Origin: Paulownia fortunei
Lineage: Eukaryota > Streptophyta > Magnoliopsida > Lamiales > Paulowniaceae
DNA length: 64,000 nucleotides
Direction of reading: 5' to 3'
Assembly (NCBI GenBank): GCA_019321725.1
Contig: CM033122.1
Coordinates: 2,480,001 to 2,544,000, forward strand
A model generated the notes under the pieces. It saw nothing but the letters and a program-made list of their open reading frames with translations, had not been told where the DNA came from and ran no database searches. The position numbers and the translations under genes were made by a program. Below, piece by piece: positions 12,184 through 28,564 of this stretch (the first letter of the stretch is position 1; every line of letters starts with the position of its first letter).

Positions 12184-15100
12184 ATGATTTCTATCTCTGC
12201 TGGGCGGCCTCTGATTGAATTACATATGATTGAATAAGGGCAAGTTGTCCTGGTTCCTTTATGAAATGAACTATAATGATGTATGAATTTTGTACTCTGT
12301 TGATATCGAGTGAGCAATGGACTCTTATTGTTTGGTTATTGGTTCACGTTATCAATATATAATGTTACCAGATTATGCTTTCAATCAAATGCATTGCCAG
12401 AAGTTCGGACGAATGGTTGTATTTCGGAATAGTTATGTAGGATTTAAATGGGTGTTTCTGGTTTATTCATATCTGAGTTGTTTGGGTGCTCAGAAGCCTT
12501 GTGTTTTAGCTTAGGTATAGCCAACTAGGTTCTGTGCCAACTTCCCATTTGCTGAAAATGCCTATGTTTTATACATTACATTTTGGATCGCAGGTCATTT
12601 GGGAAAAAGGCTTTATATAACTGATGTAGACTCTGTAACAGTAAATGTGCGATCTGATGATAATCAACGGATGCGCAAAGCTAAATGAAGGGAAAGAAGA
12701 AGAGGAGGAATAGAGAAAAATTTGCTAACTTCACCTTGAATTATTTCTCAGATCTTAACCAAAACTTCTGTTTTCGTTTGGAGGTTGATGATATATGAAG
12801 ATCTTGTTCTGATGATATTAACTAGCCATGTTTTCTAAATATTGAGGGTTTAGGTGATGTATTTACCGTATTGAGTACGCTCACGTTGTGGCTCAAAAGC
12901 TTGCAGGCTGTCAATTTTCCGTTGCCTATATAAAACCGTCTTCATGCAAGAAGACTTTCTATGAAAGCTTCCTTTTAAATTTTGGAAAGTAAGCGAACAG
13001 ATGGCCTACCAAAGTAAACAAATATATTATTTGTTATTTTTTAAGTTCGCAATGGTGCTTATTTTAAAATTTCAATTGCTGGTAATTATGCTCCCAAAGG
13101 TACTGACATCCAGGGGTTATTGCCACCTTTTTGCAAATAATTAATAAATTAAAAAATCACTACATGGTCATCATCTCTTTGTTTCAGTCTGGTGGTTATA
13201 TTTTCGTTTTCTTTTTGACATTTGTATTTATCACAATAATAATATGATTTGTTCGAAAACAAGCTCGAATGTACTTGGACATAACATACACTCTCAAAAA
13301 TGTAGTTGCAGCTAGCCCTCTCAAAATGTAATCTTGGGCCTTGAATCTTGATGTTCCCAAGTGAAAAAGAAAAGAAAGGGTTGCAGGTTGTTGGAACTAT
13401 CTTGTCTTAATCTAAGTTTTTGTGGTATTATCTACTTATGGACATTCCATGTGATACCATGAGGCCTGGCCATGCTTCAATTTATGAACTTGGTACTTGT
13501 AATTATAGGTCACCTTCCATTTTGTCTCTTCAATTTATCATAAATACACAGCTTCTCTCAGGGACACAACTTGTTAACTATTATTTGGATCCTGTAGTTA
13601 GCCAAATGGGGATTGGAATGCCAATTATAAATTTCTATGGCCCTGGTATTTTTCAGTTATAATAGGAGATAATTACATGAAAGCTTAATTTAGTGAATAT
13701 CTTCAACAAAAGGAAAATAAAATAGTTCCACTGAAATAGTGGGTACAATAATCTAAAGCAAGAATCAAGATTGTCTCTAGCATTATTGGTTGTTAGGACG
13801 TCTCCCTCAAACATGATAAAGGGCTAGAGTTTTGTATGAGAGACTACACAAACTTCAACTTTACGACTTGGTTGGAAGTCGATACCCTGTCTGGTACTGC
13901 AAATTGATTTAGATCACAATTGAGAAAGAGGAAATATGGAGTAATGCGCACATATATGTACATGAATCATGTATTTAAGTATGTACATATGTCTCAATTT
14001 ATAACTAAGTTTATTTAAAAGATTTTATAAGTTTTGAAATTTATAAATATTAGATCTTATTTTAAAAATAAATTGTTGAAATGTTTGGATAAAATAAGAT
14101 TATGGAGTTTTTAAAATGTTAGTATAATTAAAATTATCAAATTAAAAAAATTATTAAAATAATATCTTATTTCTAAAATAAGTTGGAGTAAAGGTACTTT
14201 TTTTAAGAGTTTATAAAATTTCAAATAATATTTTTTAAAGCTTATAAGTTCTTTCAAAAAAAATTATAAAATACTTTTTGAGAGTTTATAAAATTTTAAA
14301 AAAAAATATTAAATACTTTTTATGAGCTTATAAACTATTAAATAATTTATAAGATATTTCGAAAAACTCAGTCTAGGTATGACCACCAAACAGCACGTCA
14401 TAAAAGTAAAAAATTCTTGTATTGATTCATTAATAATCATAAAAATAGTAAGTAACTAGTTCCAAAGAATATTTTATATATACATGTGTGCGTGCACAAA
14501 AAAACTACTTATTTATGGACATTTTCAGTATACATATAAATATATATAAATTTTAGGTTGCATTAATTTGGTGACATAAATCGAGCCTGTGAAAAATTGA
14601 AATCCATAAACATGAAACGAAAAATCAACTTCTTAGGATCGAAAATGATCCAGTTTTGAAGAATCTGTTTATTTGTTGCCACAGACAGTATAGGCCATAT
14701 TTATTTGGAGAATTTTTGTAGGCCATCAGTCACTATTGCAATTAAAAGCTCTGATTTAATAGTACATATGTTACATTTGTTGAGGAGTTCATGGGGTCCA
14801 TTAAATCAGATTTGTGGTAGGGTTTTGAAGAGTAAATAAAATGTTATCTATCACCGCCAACACTTTACTTTTTTTTTTTTACCTCTAAATGATGTAATTG
14901 CAATAGATGCTTGTTAAAATTAAGAAATACGAAGAAAAAAAAAGTAAAATTTAAAGAGTGATATATCAAAAAGTAAATGGTTAAACGTTTTTTGAAAAAA
15001 TAACCGGCTTGTTTGGGTCATTTTGGGGGAACATTTTTCTTCTCCCAAAAAGAAAATATGTTTGACAAATATTGTTTTGGGAAAACATATTTTTATTTCC

Positions 15101-18100
15101 CAAAATATTTAATAATTTTAATTCCTCAAAATATTTTTCTCAAAATACCGAAAATAACATCTAACAAAATGAACAATCTCCAGCTTACCATATGGAGAAT
15201 TAGGTACAATCTTCATGAACCACAACTAGGAATAATATATATATATATATATTTTTATGAACGAAAAATTGAATATGTGAAAAGGATAATGCATGTATAT
15301 GATTGAAGACAGGAGCATTTAAGGAGATCCACGTGAGAGGTAAATAAATTCAGGGGCATGAAATATGAAGAAACTGAGAATTGTGCCTGAAATCTGAAGC
15401 TGCGGGTTCCAGTCAATCAATGCTTTCATTTTTGCATGCAGTCGTCGGCTGCCGTGTCCCTTTCAACACGAGAGGATATAGACCCAATTCAAGCCCTTGT
15501 TCCCAACTCTAAGATTGGGCCGCCATATAAAACTACTGACGTGGTATCATTATGGCCGTTTGACATGAAAACTTGATGCATGAAAGGATTTTTCCATAAC
15601 TATGTTGTACTCATATTCAAAATCGTGACATTTATTCTTTTACCATAGTTCGTGACAACCACTCTCACTTTTCTATACTAATATTTTATACACTTAGCGT
15701 GGTCATAGGGACAAATACAATACAATGTTGATATTGCACGACTAATACTATACATGGGTTCCACCTTAAATTCCATATAATCAAACTATTATAGATTTGT
15801 TTTCCGAACGAACCTTGACCATCAAGAATTTCTTTCTTGACATGCATCTTGGATTACTCTTTTTCTCATTGGGTAAAAAGGAGGCCTTGAAGCCTAGCAT
15901 CTAATGACAAATTATTTAATTGAAAGTCGTGTTTGGATGGAGATCAATTTAGTTTTTGTTAAGGAAAAGAGACATCGTAATGTGCAAATTTATGAATTAT
16001 GCCCAAAAGGTCTATTTCACGGAATTGCTAATTGTATTCCAATTTGTTTGATGTGTACTTTTCGTGGGCAAGAGACATAGGACCACACTGATAACTGATG
16101 AGAGAGGATATCATTATTTGAGAGAGAAAGGGAGAAAAATTAGTTGCATTGCATGGGCTCTCTTATAAAATTTGGCTTGTGCATGTATCAAACACAAGCT
16201 TACTTGTAAATCATTTACTCTAATTTATATACAACTTTCTTGAAGCTAGAAATTTTATAGTCAAATACACAGAAGAGGCTGAATGACCGATAATTTCAAA
16301 ATTAAAATCATCAATCTTAACTGTATATTACTCTATCATTTAAGATAATAATGACTTTTAAAAAATTAAATCAAGTCATTAAAGTCTTGTGCGAGTAGTA
16401 AGATTGAGGATCAAGAGTCTTTATTATTTTCGATTAAGAAGTTTTAGATTTGAGTCTCATTTATATGTATGAATATTTGTCTATTTAATTATGATTTCTT
16501 CCAATGAAGTTGTATATTTGAATAAAATCATTTTGATATAAACAAATAACTTATTTAATTGCTTTTCTGGAAAAAAAAAATTAAAATTAAGTTGAACTTA
16601 AAACTAAATACGATATGGTCTTCAAATTATAAGATACAAATAATTCAAATTCAAAAAGGTTTTCTGAGGGACATCAAGAATCTTGATTTTCATGGTGGTA
16701 AAAGACATGAGGATAAGTTTTTGACCTATTGAAGCTTGTTGGTGGCAATCCACATTCAATGGAAATGACAAATTTTTAATTTCATTTCTTAGTCACTTAT
16801 TTTATCTCATCTGACGGCAAAAATTAAAATTTGAAACCACTCTTTAGTTATTTGGAAACTACTATAGCCTTTAGGTGTGTAGGCCTAGATCTGAATTTTC
16901 GAACCTGGACACAATTCCAAGAAAAAAAAAAAGAAATAAGGGATAATATTTATTATTATTATTATTATTATTTTAATATCCTCTCTTTGGAGAACCAAAA
17001 TAAAAAAGTAAAAAAAAGAAAAGAAGAAGATGAGGCTGAGATTGTTTAACGGCCCACGTCTTAATTCAAGTACTGAATCTAATAGCGGACATGGCTTCTG
17101 AATTCTGACCCATCAAGAAAGGCCCAAAAACCAAGTCATGGTGGTGGTTTTGGATTAGGTCTGGTAGATTTTCTAGTACGAATACATGTGCTCCCTGGTG
17201 TGGGCCCTTCACTGTTTAATGGGCCCTAAAAGTCTCGTGGCATGTTTCTATTTTCTGTACCAATTAGCAAGGAAGTTGGGCTAACTTAAAATGTTAATTT
17301 TGTCCTTTTCCTTTTTCCTTTTATTTTTTTTCCCCAATGGTGAAAGATTCAATCTTGCTGTCGCAATATATATGTTATACCACTTGAAAAATATGGTACC
17401 TACAATTGAGAATGAAATATAAAATTAAAATTGAATTATTTTTATATAGTATTATATATTGAGTTGCACATCAATCGAAATATTAAGCAGTGAATTTATA
17501 GTAGTGACAATATGTGATATATTAAATGCATCTGTTGTAAATATTCAAATGGTTATGATATGGTACCAAAAGTGGGTAATCCTCGTCCACCTTAATTTCA
17601 TCAAATATAGACATTTGGCTTCATTCATGAAGAGTAATTTAAGGGTCAGCTTCTGACTAAATGCGACTTTTTATCAATCAAGCACATGCATGCGCTATCA
17701 GACAACCTTTTTAGTTTTTTACCCTTTTCTTTTTTTTTTTTCAATCTTTTAATGGTGCTTAAAAGTTAAAGTGGAAAGAGTAATAATAATAAACTATTAG
17801 TAATTGTTGATAAAGTGATGAAGTAATATTTTACTCATTATGTGGTCGTTTAAGAAGTTGAATTTCTGTTCTAAATTCATGTTTCTTTTAATATAAGATG
17901 GATTCGAAGAAAATAAGTTTTTGCCTTCTCTTGCCTTTCATTTTTAGCAAGAATATCTATAGCAAGTATGCAAGTATAACAAGAAACATGATGAATTATA
18001 TAAATTTAAGGTTGAAATTACTTAAACTTGAATTAATTATCTTCAATTTTCCTTTTAAAAAAATAGTGAATTAAGTCCTTTCAGTAAAGTCAAGTAGAGC

Positions 18101-18496
18101 GAAAGCAAGACTCGTCCTCATGCCATGGATGCTCTGCACCATCTTGGGGAAGTGCAGTGAATCCATGAGGCTATCTCATCCTCCCCCCAAGATACATTTT
18201 TCCCTGAATACAATACAAATACAATATAAAACTCAAAAGAGGGCTAACTGGTCACTAAATGATCCCATGTGAAACTAAAGACCCATCTCAGGCAATGGTC
18301 CAAAAGAGCTACCCCACCCCCCTCCTCACCCCAACCCCACTTAAAATTGGATTTGGGCACCAACGTTATTACACCAAAAAACCGAGGCCAATTTTGAGCG
18401 TTGGCAAGCATAAAAAGGCCATTTCTGAACCCCATTTGAAATCAGAACACAAAACCGAATAATACTATTACTTCTATTAGTTGTCTGTACCAAGAA
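12184..18496. other. Intergenic between QCR7 and the DUF642 gene
   Basis: The first few hundred bases are the QCR7 3' untranslated region. No gene is supported in the remainder. About 14000-14390 is an AT-rich block built from variants of TTTATAAGTTTT and its complement, possibly a MITE. About 15005-15180 has CCAAAATATTT/AAATATTTTG palindromic motifs, also MITE-like. An ATT microsatellite lies near 16949-16972. About 17050-17282 holds a cluster of GGCCCA/TGGGCC motifs. A possible decayed tRNA-derived SINE lies near 16388-16560. Confidence 0.5.
17051..17282. promoter_or_regulatory. Cluster of Site II-type (TGGGCY) motifs
   Basis: GGCCCA occurs at 17051 and 17121, TGGGCC at 17201 and 17220, and TGGGCT at 17277: five motifs in about 230 bp. 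In plants such TGGGCC/T (Site II, TCP-binding) clusters typify promoters of housekeeping and growth genes. The nearest recognised downstream gene (DUF642) starts 1.2 kb away. Whether this is an active promoter is inference. Confidence 0.35.
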
Positions 18497-21400
18497 ATGT
18501 ATAGTAGTCAATCAAGAATGGGGAGCTTCCCTGTGTTGTCGGTGCTGTTGTGTGTGGCCACTTGCCACCTTGCCTTTGCCTTCAGAGATGGTAAGCTCAC
18601 AAAACATGTCTTTCTTTTTTTTTCATGAATGTCTTCCATCTTGAGTTTCGTTTTGCCATAACTGTTGTTTGAATCAGCAAGAAACTCACTTCAGTACATT
18701 TTATTGATAAAGAATATGACCTTCTTTTTCCTGTATAGTTTTCAGAATGTGATCTTTACAGCTGAAAACGACCAAGATTCAGGCATTAAGTCGTAAAAAC
18801 TGGATTTCAAGATTTTATGAACTGCTGTATATAAAGGTTGTTTCTTTGCATATGGTGGGGTGGACATGGCCTTGTTATAAATGACTAAACTGTCAAGTTT
18901 CAAGGGTAACTACTACATAATGTTAAAAATCCATGCTTTATATAAATAACTAGATGATATGTTAAATGCAACAAAAACATAGCAACATTTATAAGGTAGT
19001 TGTCATAATGCTGAGCAATCACTTCATCCTCTCATGGCATTAATTTGGTGATTCTGTGGTTGTTCTGTTCCTGTGGTGATAGATTAAATTCTGGCTCTGT
19101 TTTTTTGGATTTGGGAAAACCAAAATCATTTTTATTATTCCTGTGCATGAGATCAATAAATCTTGGGTTTTGTGTAATAGATTCTTGGACTGGTGGAAAG
19201 TATAATCCTCCCAAAATACACTTACCAATCATATTTTTTAATTCCCAAAAGATGAAAATGCTTTTACGAAAAAGAAACCAAACACAGCGTGTCATGTTGT
19301 AATTTAGGTTAGGATTATGAAATGTCCATTATACTCCATCTGCTGAACATTTTGATTAGAATGACAAATATTCCAGGCAGTGCACTGTAAAGTGTACAGT
19401 ATTATATAGGCATTATGGGTAGATTTCTGTCACTTAGCCTTTCCAAAGGATTTTGGATGATTATTCTATGAAATCATATCCCATTTGGAGTCACGTGGGC
19501 TTGCACATGCATATGCACATGTACAGGATTGAGCCCTATCTGAGGCTAATCTACAGCTGGTGCCGTTATGTAGTGTATGCAGTTGTCCCCTTTAGCATGT
19601 CAGTTCACATTCTAACTATCTGTCAAAATACCAAAAAGTAGACAGTATAGACTTAAGATGAATGTGGTGGAAAGTTATCTTGCCACTTTTTCCCTTTTTA
19701 TGTTATACTTTTTGAAGCTTATTACTTGGTAATCTAAAATTACTATGTGCACAAAATGCAGGACTATTAGACAATGGCAACTTTGAGCAGGCTCCCAAGT
19801 CCTCAGACCTTAATGGAACCGTTGTGCTCAAACCCAATGCCATACCAAAATGGCAAATCTCTGGCTTTGTTGAGTACATTAAAGCTGGGCAAAAGCAAGG
19901 TGACATGTTACTAGTGGTTCCGGAGGGGTATGCTGCTGTTAGGCTGGGAAACGAGGCATCGGTTAAGCAACTGATAAATGTGACTAAAGGAATGTACTAT
20001 TCACTAACATTTAGTGCCGCCCGGACTTGTGCTCAAGAGGAGAGGGTAAACGTGTCTGTGGCACCGGACTACGGGGTGCTACCAATTCAAACATTGTACA
20101 GTAGTAGTGGTTGGGACTCGTATGCATGGGCATTTCGAGCAAGTTATAGTGTGGCTGAGATTCTCATTCACAATCCAGGTGTAGAAGAAGATCCAGCATG
20201 TGGCCCTCTCATTGATTCAATAGCCATTCGGGCTTTATATCCTCCTAAGCCTACTAGTGGTAAGTTCACTTTAGCAATACCGTCACTCTATTTTTATAGG
20301 TCCAAAAGGCAATGCTTAATTGTCTGAAGTTGTTTTCTGGTGGTAATACGATTGACATACCAAGTTTTGCGGACATACATACATTAGGAAGGTCAGGTAC
20401 GAGATGCCTAAACTTTGGAACTGTGTGAATTAGTATAGGTTCAGTGACCTTCTGGACCACACTTTCCAGCATTGTGCTGTTTGGAGTTTGGCCACAATGT
20501 CCTGTCACTACTAAGTACTTGCTGTGAAACATGTGCTTTGAGGTATTCTGAGTCGTTCTCAGCATTGCATAGTGAACTGCATGATTGTCCCTGTGGCCAA
20601 ATTTGGTGTCACTAATTAGCATGGATCACATCATCCATCAGGTTAATTCTGTCTACAGTTATTGTTCAGATAACAGATCCATCTGTCTTAACTTTTGGAC
20701 GAGAACTTAACTTGTTTTAAGATTACATAGGAAAGATAGTAGCAAGTTGGGAATATGCACAATGCACAATAATCTAATTTCTTCTTTACTTCATTGATAG
20801 AAGTTTCCACTGATATTGATTACGTATGTCTCGTACTTTTGATAATTGGGACATCATTAGTTAGTCAGCTCAACTTATTTAATCACTTCTTGTACAAATT
20901 AGGACTTATATTACATTTTTAATCACATCATCCCTGATTACGGGGTTGTGAACTTTTGGACAAGCTAGTAGTTGCATATATGCTTTGCTTAGAAATGCAT
21001 GTTTTTCTACCCCTGGCCTCTGCCTCATGACTAATCTGCCGTCATCATTCAATGATTTGCATGTGCACATCAAATCCCATAGCACTGGCACCAGTTAAAC
21101 AGGGACCCCAACAATAAATTTTTGGTCCTACTTGTACGTATGTATGTAGGAGACTAGAAATGAGATTTGCTCTTCAATCAATCAAAGATTTCTTAAAGTG
21201 GCTTTATGCAATGAGTTTACTTTTAACACTGTCTAGTGTTCAAGCATTTGAGTGGTCCGCGATAAATTTCTGAGGCATCCCGTGGTTTCACTTTGATAAC
21301 TCTGTCAACACTTGGATGAAAATATGCTGCATATAGCTCTATAGTGCAAGGACAAAATTTTAGGCCAACTCTAACTCACATCATATCAAAGCGGGTGGAA

Positions 21401-22201
21401 GCGGCAGGCACCTTTTGCTTTTCTAAGTCTCACCACACATATCGATAGCACCTTTTGTGATTGTAGATGATTTGGTCAACTAATTATGTTGTTGATTCGT
21501 AACAAGCTTAATGGCATTTGTCTGTACTTCAACAAGGATTTTTTCGTAATTGTGTGCCAATTATCGTTGGCAATATTGTCGCCAAGCTGTACCTAGAGCA
21601 TTTTTGGTTGCAAAATCATGTCCTAACAAATGCATATATACACATTTATTTTTAATATGCAGAGAACCTGCTGAAAAATGGGGACTATGAGGAAGGCGCA
21701 TACATACTTCCCAACACAAGTTGGGGAGTCCTTATTCCACCAAACATTGAGGATGATAACTCTCCACTACCAGCCTGGATGGTTGAATCCCTCAAAGCTG
21801 TAAAATACATTGACGCTGCTCATTTCTCAGTCCCACATGGCCAGCGAGCTATCGAACTTGTTGGGGGGAAAGAAAGTGCTATTGCACAAGTGGCCAGAAC
21901 TATTGCTGGCAAGACTTACCAGCTCACGTTTGCCGTCGGAGATGCTAGCAATTCTTGTGAGGGATCAATGATCGTTGAGGCTTTTGCTGGCAGAGACACT
22001 GTCAAGGTTCCTTACGAGTCAAAGGGCAAAGGTGGCTACAAGCGTGCTGTTCTGCGCTTTGTGGCACCTACTACTCGAACTCGAATCATGTTCCTTAGCA
22101 CATACTACCACATGAGGAGTGATGACTATGCTTCACTTTGTGGCCCTGTTGTCGATGACGTGAAGTTGCTTAGTGTTCGTAAACCAAGGCGGCTCGTCTG
22201 A
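18497..22201 (+). CDS. Secreted DUF642 cell-wall protein
   Basis: DUF642 proteins are plant-specific secreted wall proteins with two galactose-binding-like (CBM-type) modules; members have been linked to cellulose/pectin binding and pectin methylesterase regulation. Exons: 18497-18590, 19762-20259 and 21663-22201; 376 aa, close to the family norm of about 370. A second in-frame ATG at 18518 gives a cleaner signal peptide (MGSFPVLSVLLCVATCHLA) and 369 aa, and may be the real start. Domain 1 begins GLLDNGNFEQ and ends ACGPLIDSIAI; domain 2 begins ENLLKNGDYEEG and ends SLCGPVVDDVKLL, the paired CGP motifs typical of the family. Splice sites are GT-AG, all phase 1. No GPI-anchor-like tail is visible. 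The exact family member cannot be assigned here. Confidence 0.93.
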
Positions 22202-23721
22202 ACGAGACAAAAGTTGAAGAGGATGAAATTATTGGACCATACTAAGAATATTTTGGGTGCAAGGAAAGCTGCGAGTTTTTAAATTTTACTTGCTACTATA
22301 AATACTCAGCCATACCAACTTAAGTTGTAACAGTATATATAGAGAAGTGTGATTTGATTGCCAGATGTTATATTAAGCCCAATAAATGGGAGAAATTGGA
22401 ACTATTGGGATGCAAAAGAGTGTTATTCTCATTTTGTTATAGACTCAGAATGGCAACAGATTATTAATTTACCCACATATATCTGCTTTAGTTATGATCT
22501 AAATGAAGACTATGGCTGAGCAGATATAAATGATGAGCCAAATAAATAAAGCAAATGAAAGGCTGTTAAGTCTTGATATTTGAAATTCCTTGGTGCAATC
22601 TTTGTTTCTACCCTTAATTAATACCTTTGTAAATAAATATAGATTATGTGTTAACCTGTAGAAGGCTAACAAAAAAATGTCTCTCCAAGTAAAGGAAATA
22701 CAAAATGTATAACTGCATCAAATATCAGGTTACATAAAATTGCTCAGGCAAAAGAAACTGAGAACTGTTGTACAATTTCCTCAAGTAGAAGCAGCAGCAG
22801 CAGCAGCAGAGTGAAATGACCGAAAATTTACAAATCTTAAACTGCTTTTGTACTTGACCAATATTGAGGGTTAGAAAAATGAATCATGTTTCATCGTTAA
22901 AAGTTTGTTTTAGCATATCATAAAATTTAAATTGACTTGAACTCGACTCGATTAGTAAAAAAAATTAAAAAATATGTATAAAATTATTAAGCCATTCAAA
23001 TTCGATTTGATTAAAATTGGTTCAAACTTCAATTGATTAACAATAAAACCAAATTCAAATACAATTTTTCAAATTCGATAAATATATAATTTCGCCGAAA
23101 GTGAAGTCTAATGTTTCGTATTTATGAAAAAAAAAAACACCTCATTTGCTTCACCTAAAAATACAAAAAGTTCCAGCCTACTAAAAAGGAGATGCATTGA
23201 AATAATGAAAATAATAAAGTAAATAATTTATCTCTTCTTAAAATTTTTAGATTAGATGAGTTCCAACAATCATATTAATAATTAACCTATTCGTATCTCG
23301 CATCTGAAATCAAAACTCAAATTCATACTATTTGGATCCAGGTAAAACTCCAGCAGTTCAACTGTACTTGAAAGCCCATATCTATTGTGGTAAAAGCCCA
23401 AAACATAGGCCCAATATACATCGTTCCCGAACATTGGTTCTACTCGCATTTCAAATTCAACAAAAGTCTCCTCCACGAAACACGTGACGAACACGTGACC
23501 CCGCTCCAGCTTTTGATCCAACGGCTTAGATAATCGCGTTAGATTAAAGCTACTCGTTTGGCACAAATTCTAAAAGCCCTCAGCAAAACCTACGCTATGT
23601 TTATTAGGGCTCCTGAATATATATACACACATACACACACAACGCACATTTCAACATAGTATCTCTCACAATCTGTGTCTGTGTCTTTCTCTCTCTAATA
23701 GCACAGCAAAGATCAAATCAA
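22202..23721. other. Intergenic; RAN promoter side
   Basis: The first 250 bp are probably the DUF642 3' untranslated region. A short (AGC)n run lies near 22790-22809. From 22900 to 23100 the sequence is a degenerate AT-rich repeat with ACTCGACTCGATT-like motifs. 23370-23721 is the RAN promoter and leader. The 94-codon minus-strand open frame at 23282-23566 overlaps this promoter and has no recognisable family. Confidence 0.5.
23373..23625 (+). promoter_or_regulatory. RAN promoter: three Site II-like motifs and a TATA-like run
   Basis: AGCCCA at 23373 and 23395 and GGCCCA at 23408 (reverse complements of TGGGCY) lie within 41 bp. A TATATATAC run follows at about 23617-23625, about 100 bp before the start codon. 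This pattern fits promoters of highly expressed, cell-growth-related plant genes. Transcription start is not determined. Confidence 0.5.
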
Positions 23722-25877
<2,156 letters not shown>

Positions 25878-27087
25878 AATGGGGATATCTTTTATGGTCC
25901 ATTCCCCTTGTCATGTGATGGTGTCCCAATTTTCTTGTTTTCCTTATGGGATTCTAAGGATTTTGTTTGGGACTTCCCATATGAGGTCCTAATGATATAT
26001 ATGTAGGGGGCTTTGAACTGTACTACTGGATTGTGATTTGATTTGGTTGTGGGAAGATGATTTATCTTCTGAATGTTGAGGTATTATTTGTATGCCTGTA
26101 GTCAACATTTCCAATTGAGATCTTTATGGTTAACCTGTTCCAGTGATTTCCTCTCTTTGGGGTTATTTCTCCAATTAAATTCCCGATTTGTGCTATTGCT
26201 CTGTGAAATATGACCATCATGGAAAATGAAGGTGCATTACTGATTGAAGCACCTCTTGTGCTTTTGTTTATTTGTTGTCTAGGGACATGAAAAACGTATC
26301 GGTTTTGTATGAAATATGTGTATGGCGCGTGTTCACATGGTTGCTCCACAAATTTGCCATCTCTTGAATGTTTGAAAACGTTAAATACATAAATAATGGA
26401 AGCGCAAGTATTTCCCAAAAATTGGGTTTTCTTTTCTCATAGATATGTCTTTAATTAATGACGTTAGTTTGATATACATAAATTTCAATCATTATAAAAA
26501 TAATTTTGTATATTTATATTTAATTATTATTTTAATATAATACAATTTTCAATTATTATCTCAACATAATAACAATATAAGTACAAAATTTTGATGTGAC
26601 ATTATTAGTTAAATAAAGTTATATATGAAATATATGTATAACATGTCATGTATTTTATGTAATATATCATATTATCACGTCATTATCTCAAAACAATTAA
26701 TTAAAACATAATGCAATTTTCTCCCAAATTACTAAAAATAACTTCAAACATAATGCAAGTTTCTCACATTCGAAAAAATTTTGCGCTGTTTTCCAGTTGA
26801 GCGTGGGCTAATTTCTGATTTCTCTTTTAACAGTTTCCACCCATTCACTCTGGTTTCAGAGATGTTTAACAGGTGCATCTCAAACTGAAAAAGTTTTTGG
26901 AGCCTAACAATTTATGTCGATATATTAGAGAGCTCAGAAAAACACCAACTCAATAGTTGTCAATCACAAGCTGTTTGTTAATGTAAAATATACTTAAAAT
27001 GGTATTGTGAAACAAGAAATGAACAAAATGAAGCTGGCTTTGTGATCATCCCAATGATGCCTACATTTTTTAAATTAATAATACGAT

Positions 27088-28564
27088 TTAGTTTTCTGTT
27101 CTCGTAATATAATTGCTGACAACAACATTTACTGACAAGGATCCGCACGGCAACTTGAATGCAAATATAGTCAAGTATTCTGCTCTCAAGTCATCAAAAT
27201 TGAATTTAAGGTGGACATAGGCCCTCTTTCTCGGTCTTCCCCTTGTTCCTCTTTTTGCCCTATTGAGGAGTTGCTGGGCAAGGGAGTGGGAGTTTGACAG
27301 AATATTCATATTCCTGATTCCTGAATGCTTATTATTGGGCTGCAATCCCTTGCACAGCATATACAGGATGTTCACAGACAGCTCTGCTTCCCTAATCCTG
27401 CAGGTAAAAATCCTCTCATTGGAGGAAATGACTGGCATTACATATTATCATCCAGTATCCTTTCCAGAACACAATCAGAAATGCCATGCGACCTTGTTAA
27501 CTATATTTACAGTTAACTATAAGCCTCACCAAATATTTAAGCCTTGATACTAGCCAGCCAGGGACTGTGTCAGCGTATACCCCAACCCAAAACTAATACA
27601 GGGAACTCATGAGTTGCCCGAGTTCTCAGACTAGAGTTTCAAACATGACAATAAAATCCTGTGCTTGGGGTGTCTTATCCTTCTATTCTGGTCTGGGCTG
27701 TGCTTTGTAGACAGCAGAAATTGAAAACTTCACCATCATAGATGTCTCATCCGCCAAAGAAACAAACTTTGCCTGAAAGGAGAATCCAGTTTCATTGTTC
27801 ACTACATGTACCAAAATTCACTAATAAGTGAACCTTCAAATGAAATATTGCAACATGTTATATAACTTGAGATAGTTTTACAGGTTATTCAACAATTTTT
27901 TGGTTACTCCAATATGCATTGAAGAAGCTCTATTGCTGACAGAATTCCACCACATAATCACACTTACCTTAGATCATTTTTGAGTCTCACATTGATGTAC
28001 CTAATTTTTTCCCTCAGCTTCTCAACTCCATTTCTCTCTTCAGAAATGGGTTGGCAGGTGAGCAAGTGCACTGTCCTACCTTTAGCTTTTTCATGTTCTT
28101 AAAAAGTTGACATTCACAAAGAGGAAATTTCATTGCCACATGGAAGAACTTTGCAAAGACAGCAAACATGCATGTAAACAGCAAGCATCTTGCAATAATT
28201 TGACAAAATAATTTCTATAACAATGCTAAGGATATGCAATGAATTTAATAAAGATTAACATAATATGAGAAGTTCAAACTTAAAAAAAAAAAAAAAAAAA
28301 AAAACAGTTCAGTTGTACCTTCCAAACAAGGACTCTTCAAGCGGCACAAATTCCTCCGTGTGGAACACAGATATGCAACTTAATATATTCCAGACGTATG
28401 GAAATAACACAATGCGAATATGTTGCTCAATTAACAAATCAAAAGAACAAAAAGATTCAATACATAAACATTAAGATAGGATAGGGACTGAAGCAAAGAA
28501 AACATTATTGGAAAATGCTCACACTATTTTCACCTGATGCTTCAGTAGCTGCTTCAGAAGAAGA
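27088..28564 (-). CDS. Tentative multi-exon gene, 3' part only (unknown product)
   Basis: I do not recognise this protein. Three minus-strand segments join with canonical splice sites and matching phases: 28564-28534 (TAG acceptor, GTGAAA donor), 28070-27968 (ACAG acceptor, GTAAGTG donor) and 27397-27088 (CTGCAG acceptor, stop at 27088). The translation is open for about 147 codons and contains SSSEAATEAS, ISEERNGVEKLREKIRYINV (charged, possibly coiled-coil), REAELSVNILYMLCKGLQP and a basic NRAKRGTRGRPRKRA patch near the C-terminus. No start codon or upstream exons were found, so the model is partial at best. Phase agreement across two introns is the main support; chance agreement or a decayed gene cannot be excluded. 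A different acceptor at 27772 would give a short alternative last exon. Confidence 0.33.

Noticed and set aside
16388..16560. Possible third tRNA-derived SINE (GTGCGAGTAGTA ... GATTTGAGTCTC)
   Set aside because: The B box is degenerate and A-to-B spacing is long (about 60 nt); no flanking duplication found, so not called.
19025..19300. Possible MITE in DUF642 intron 1 (paired open frames on both strands)
   Set aside because: The ends share only short TTTGGT-like similarity; no clear terminal inverted repeats or duplication.
23282..23566. 94-codon minus-strand open frame upstream of RAN
   Set aside because: It overlaps the RAN promoter (Site II motifs), has no recognisable domain and no supporting splice or context signals.
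28265..28303. Poly(A) run as the tail of a retrocopy
   Set aside because: No coding remnant or target-site duplication upstream; treated as a simple repeat.
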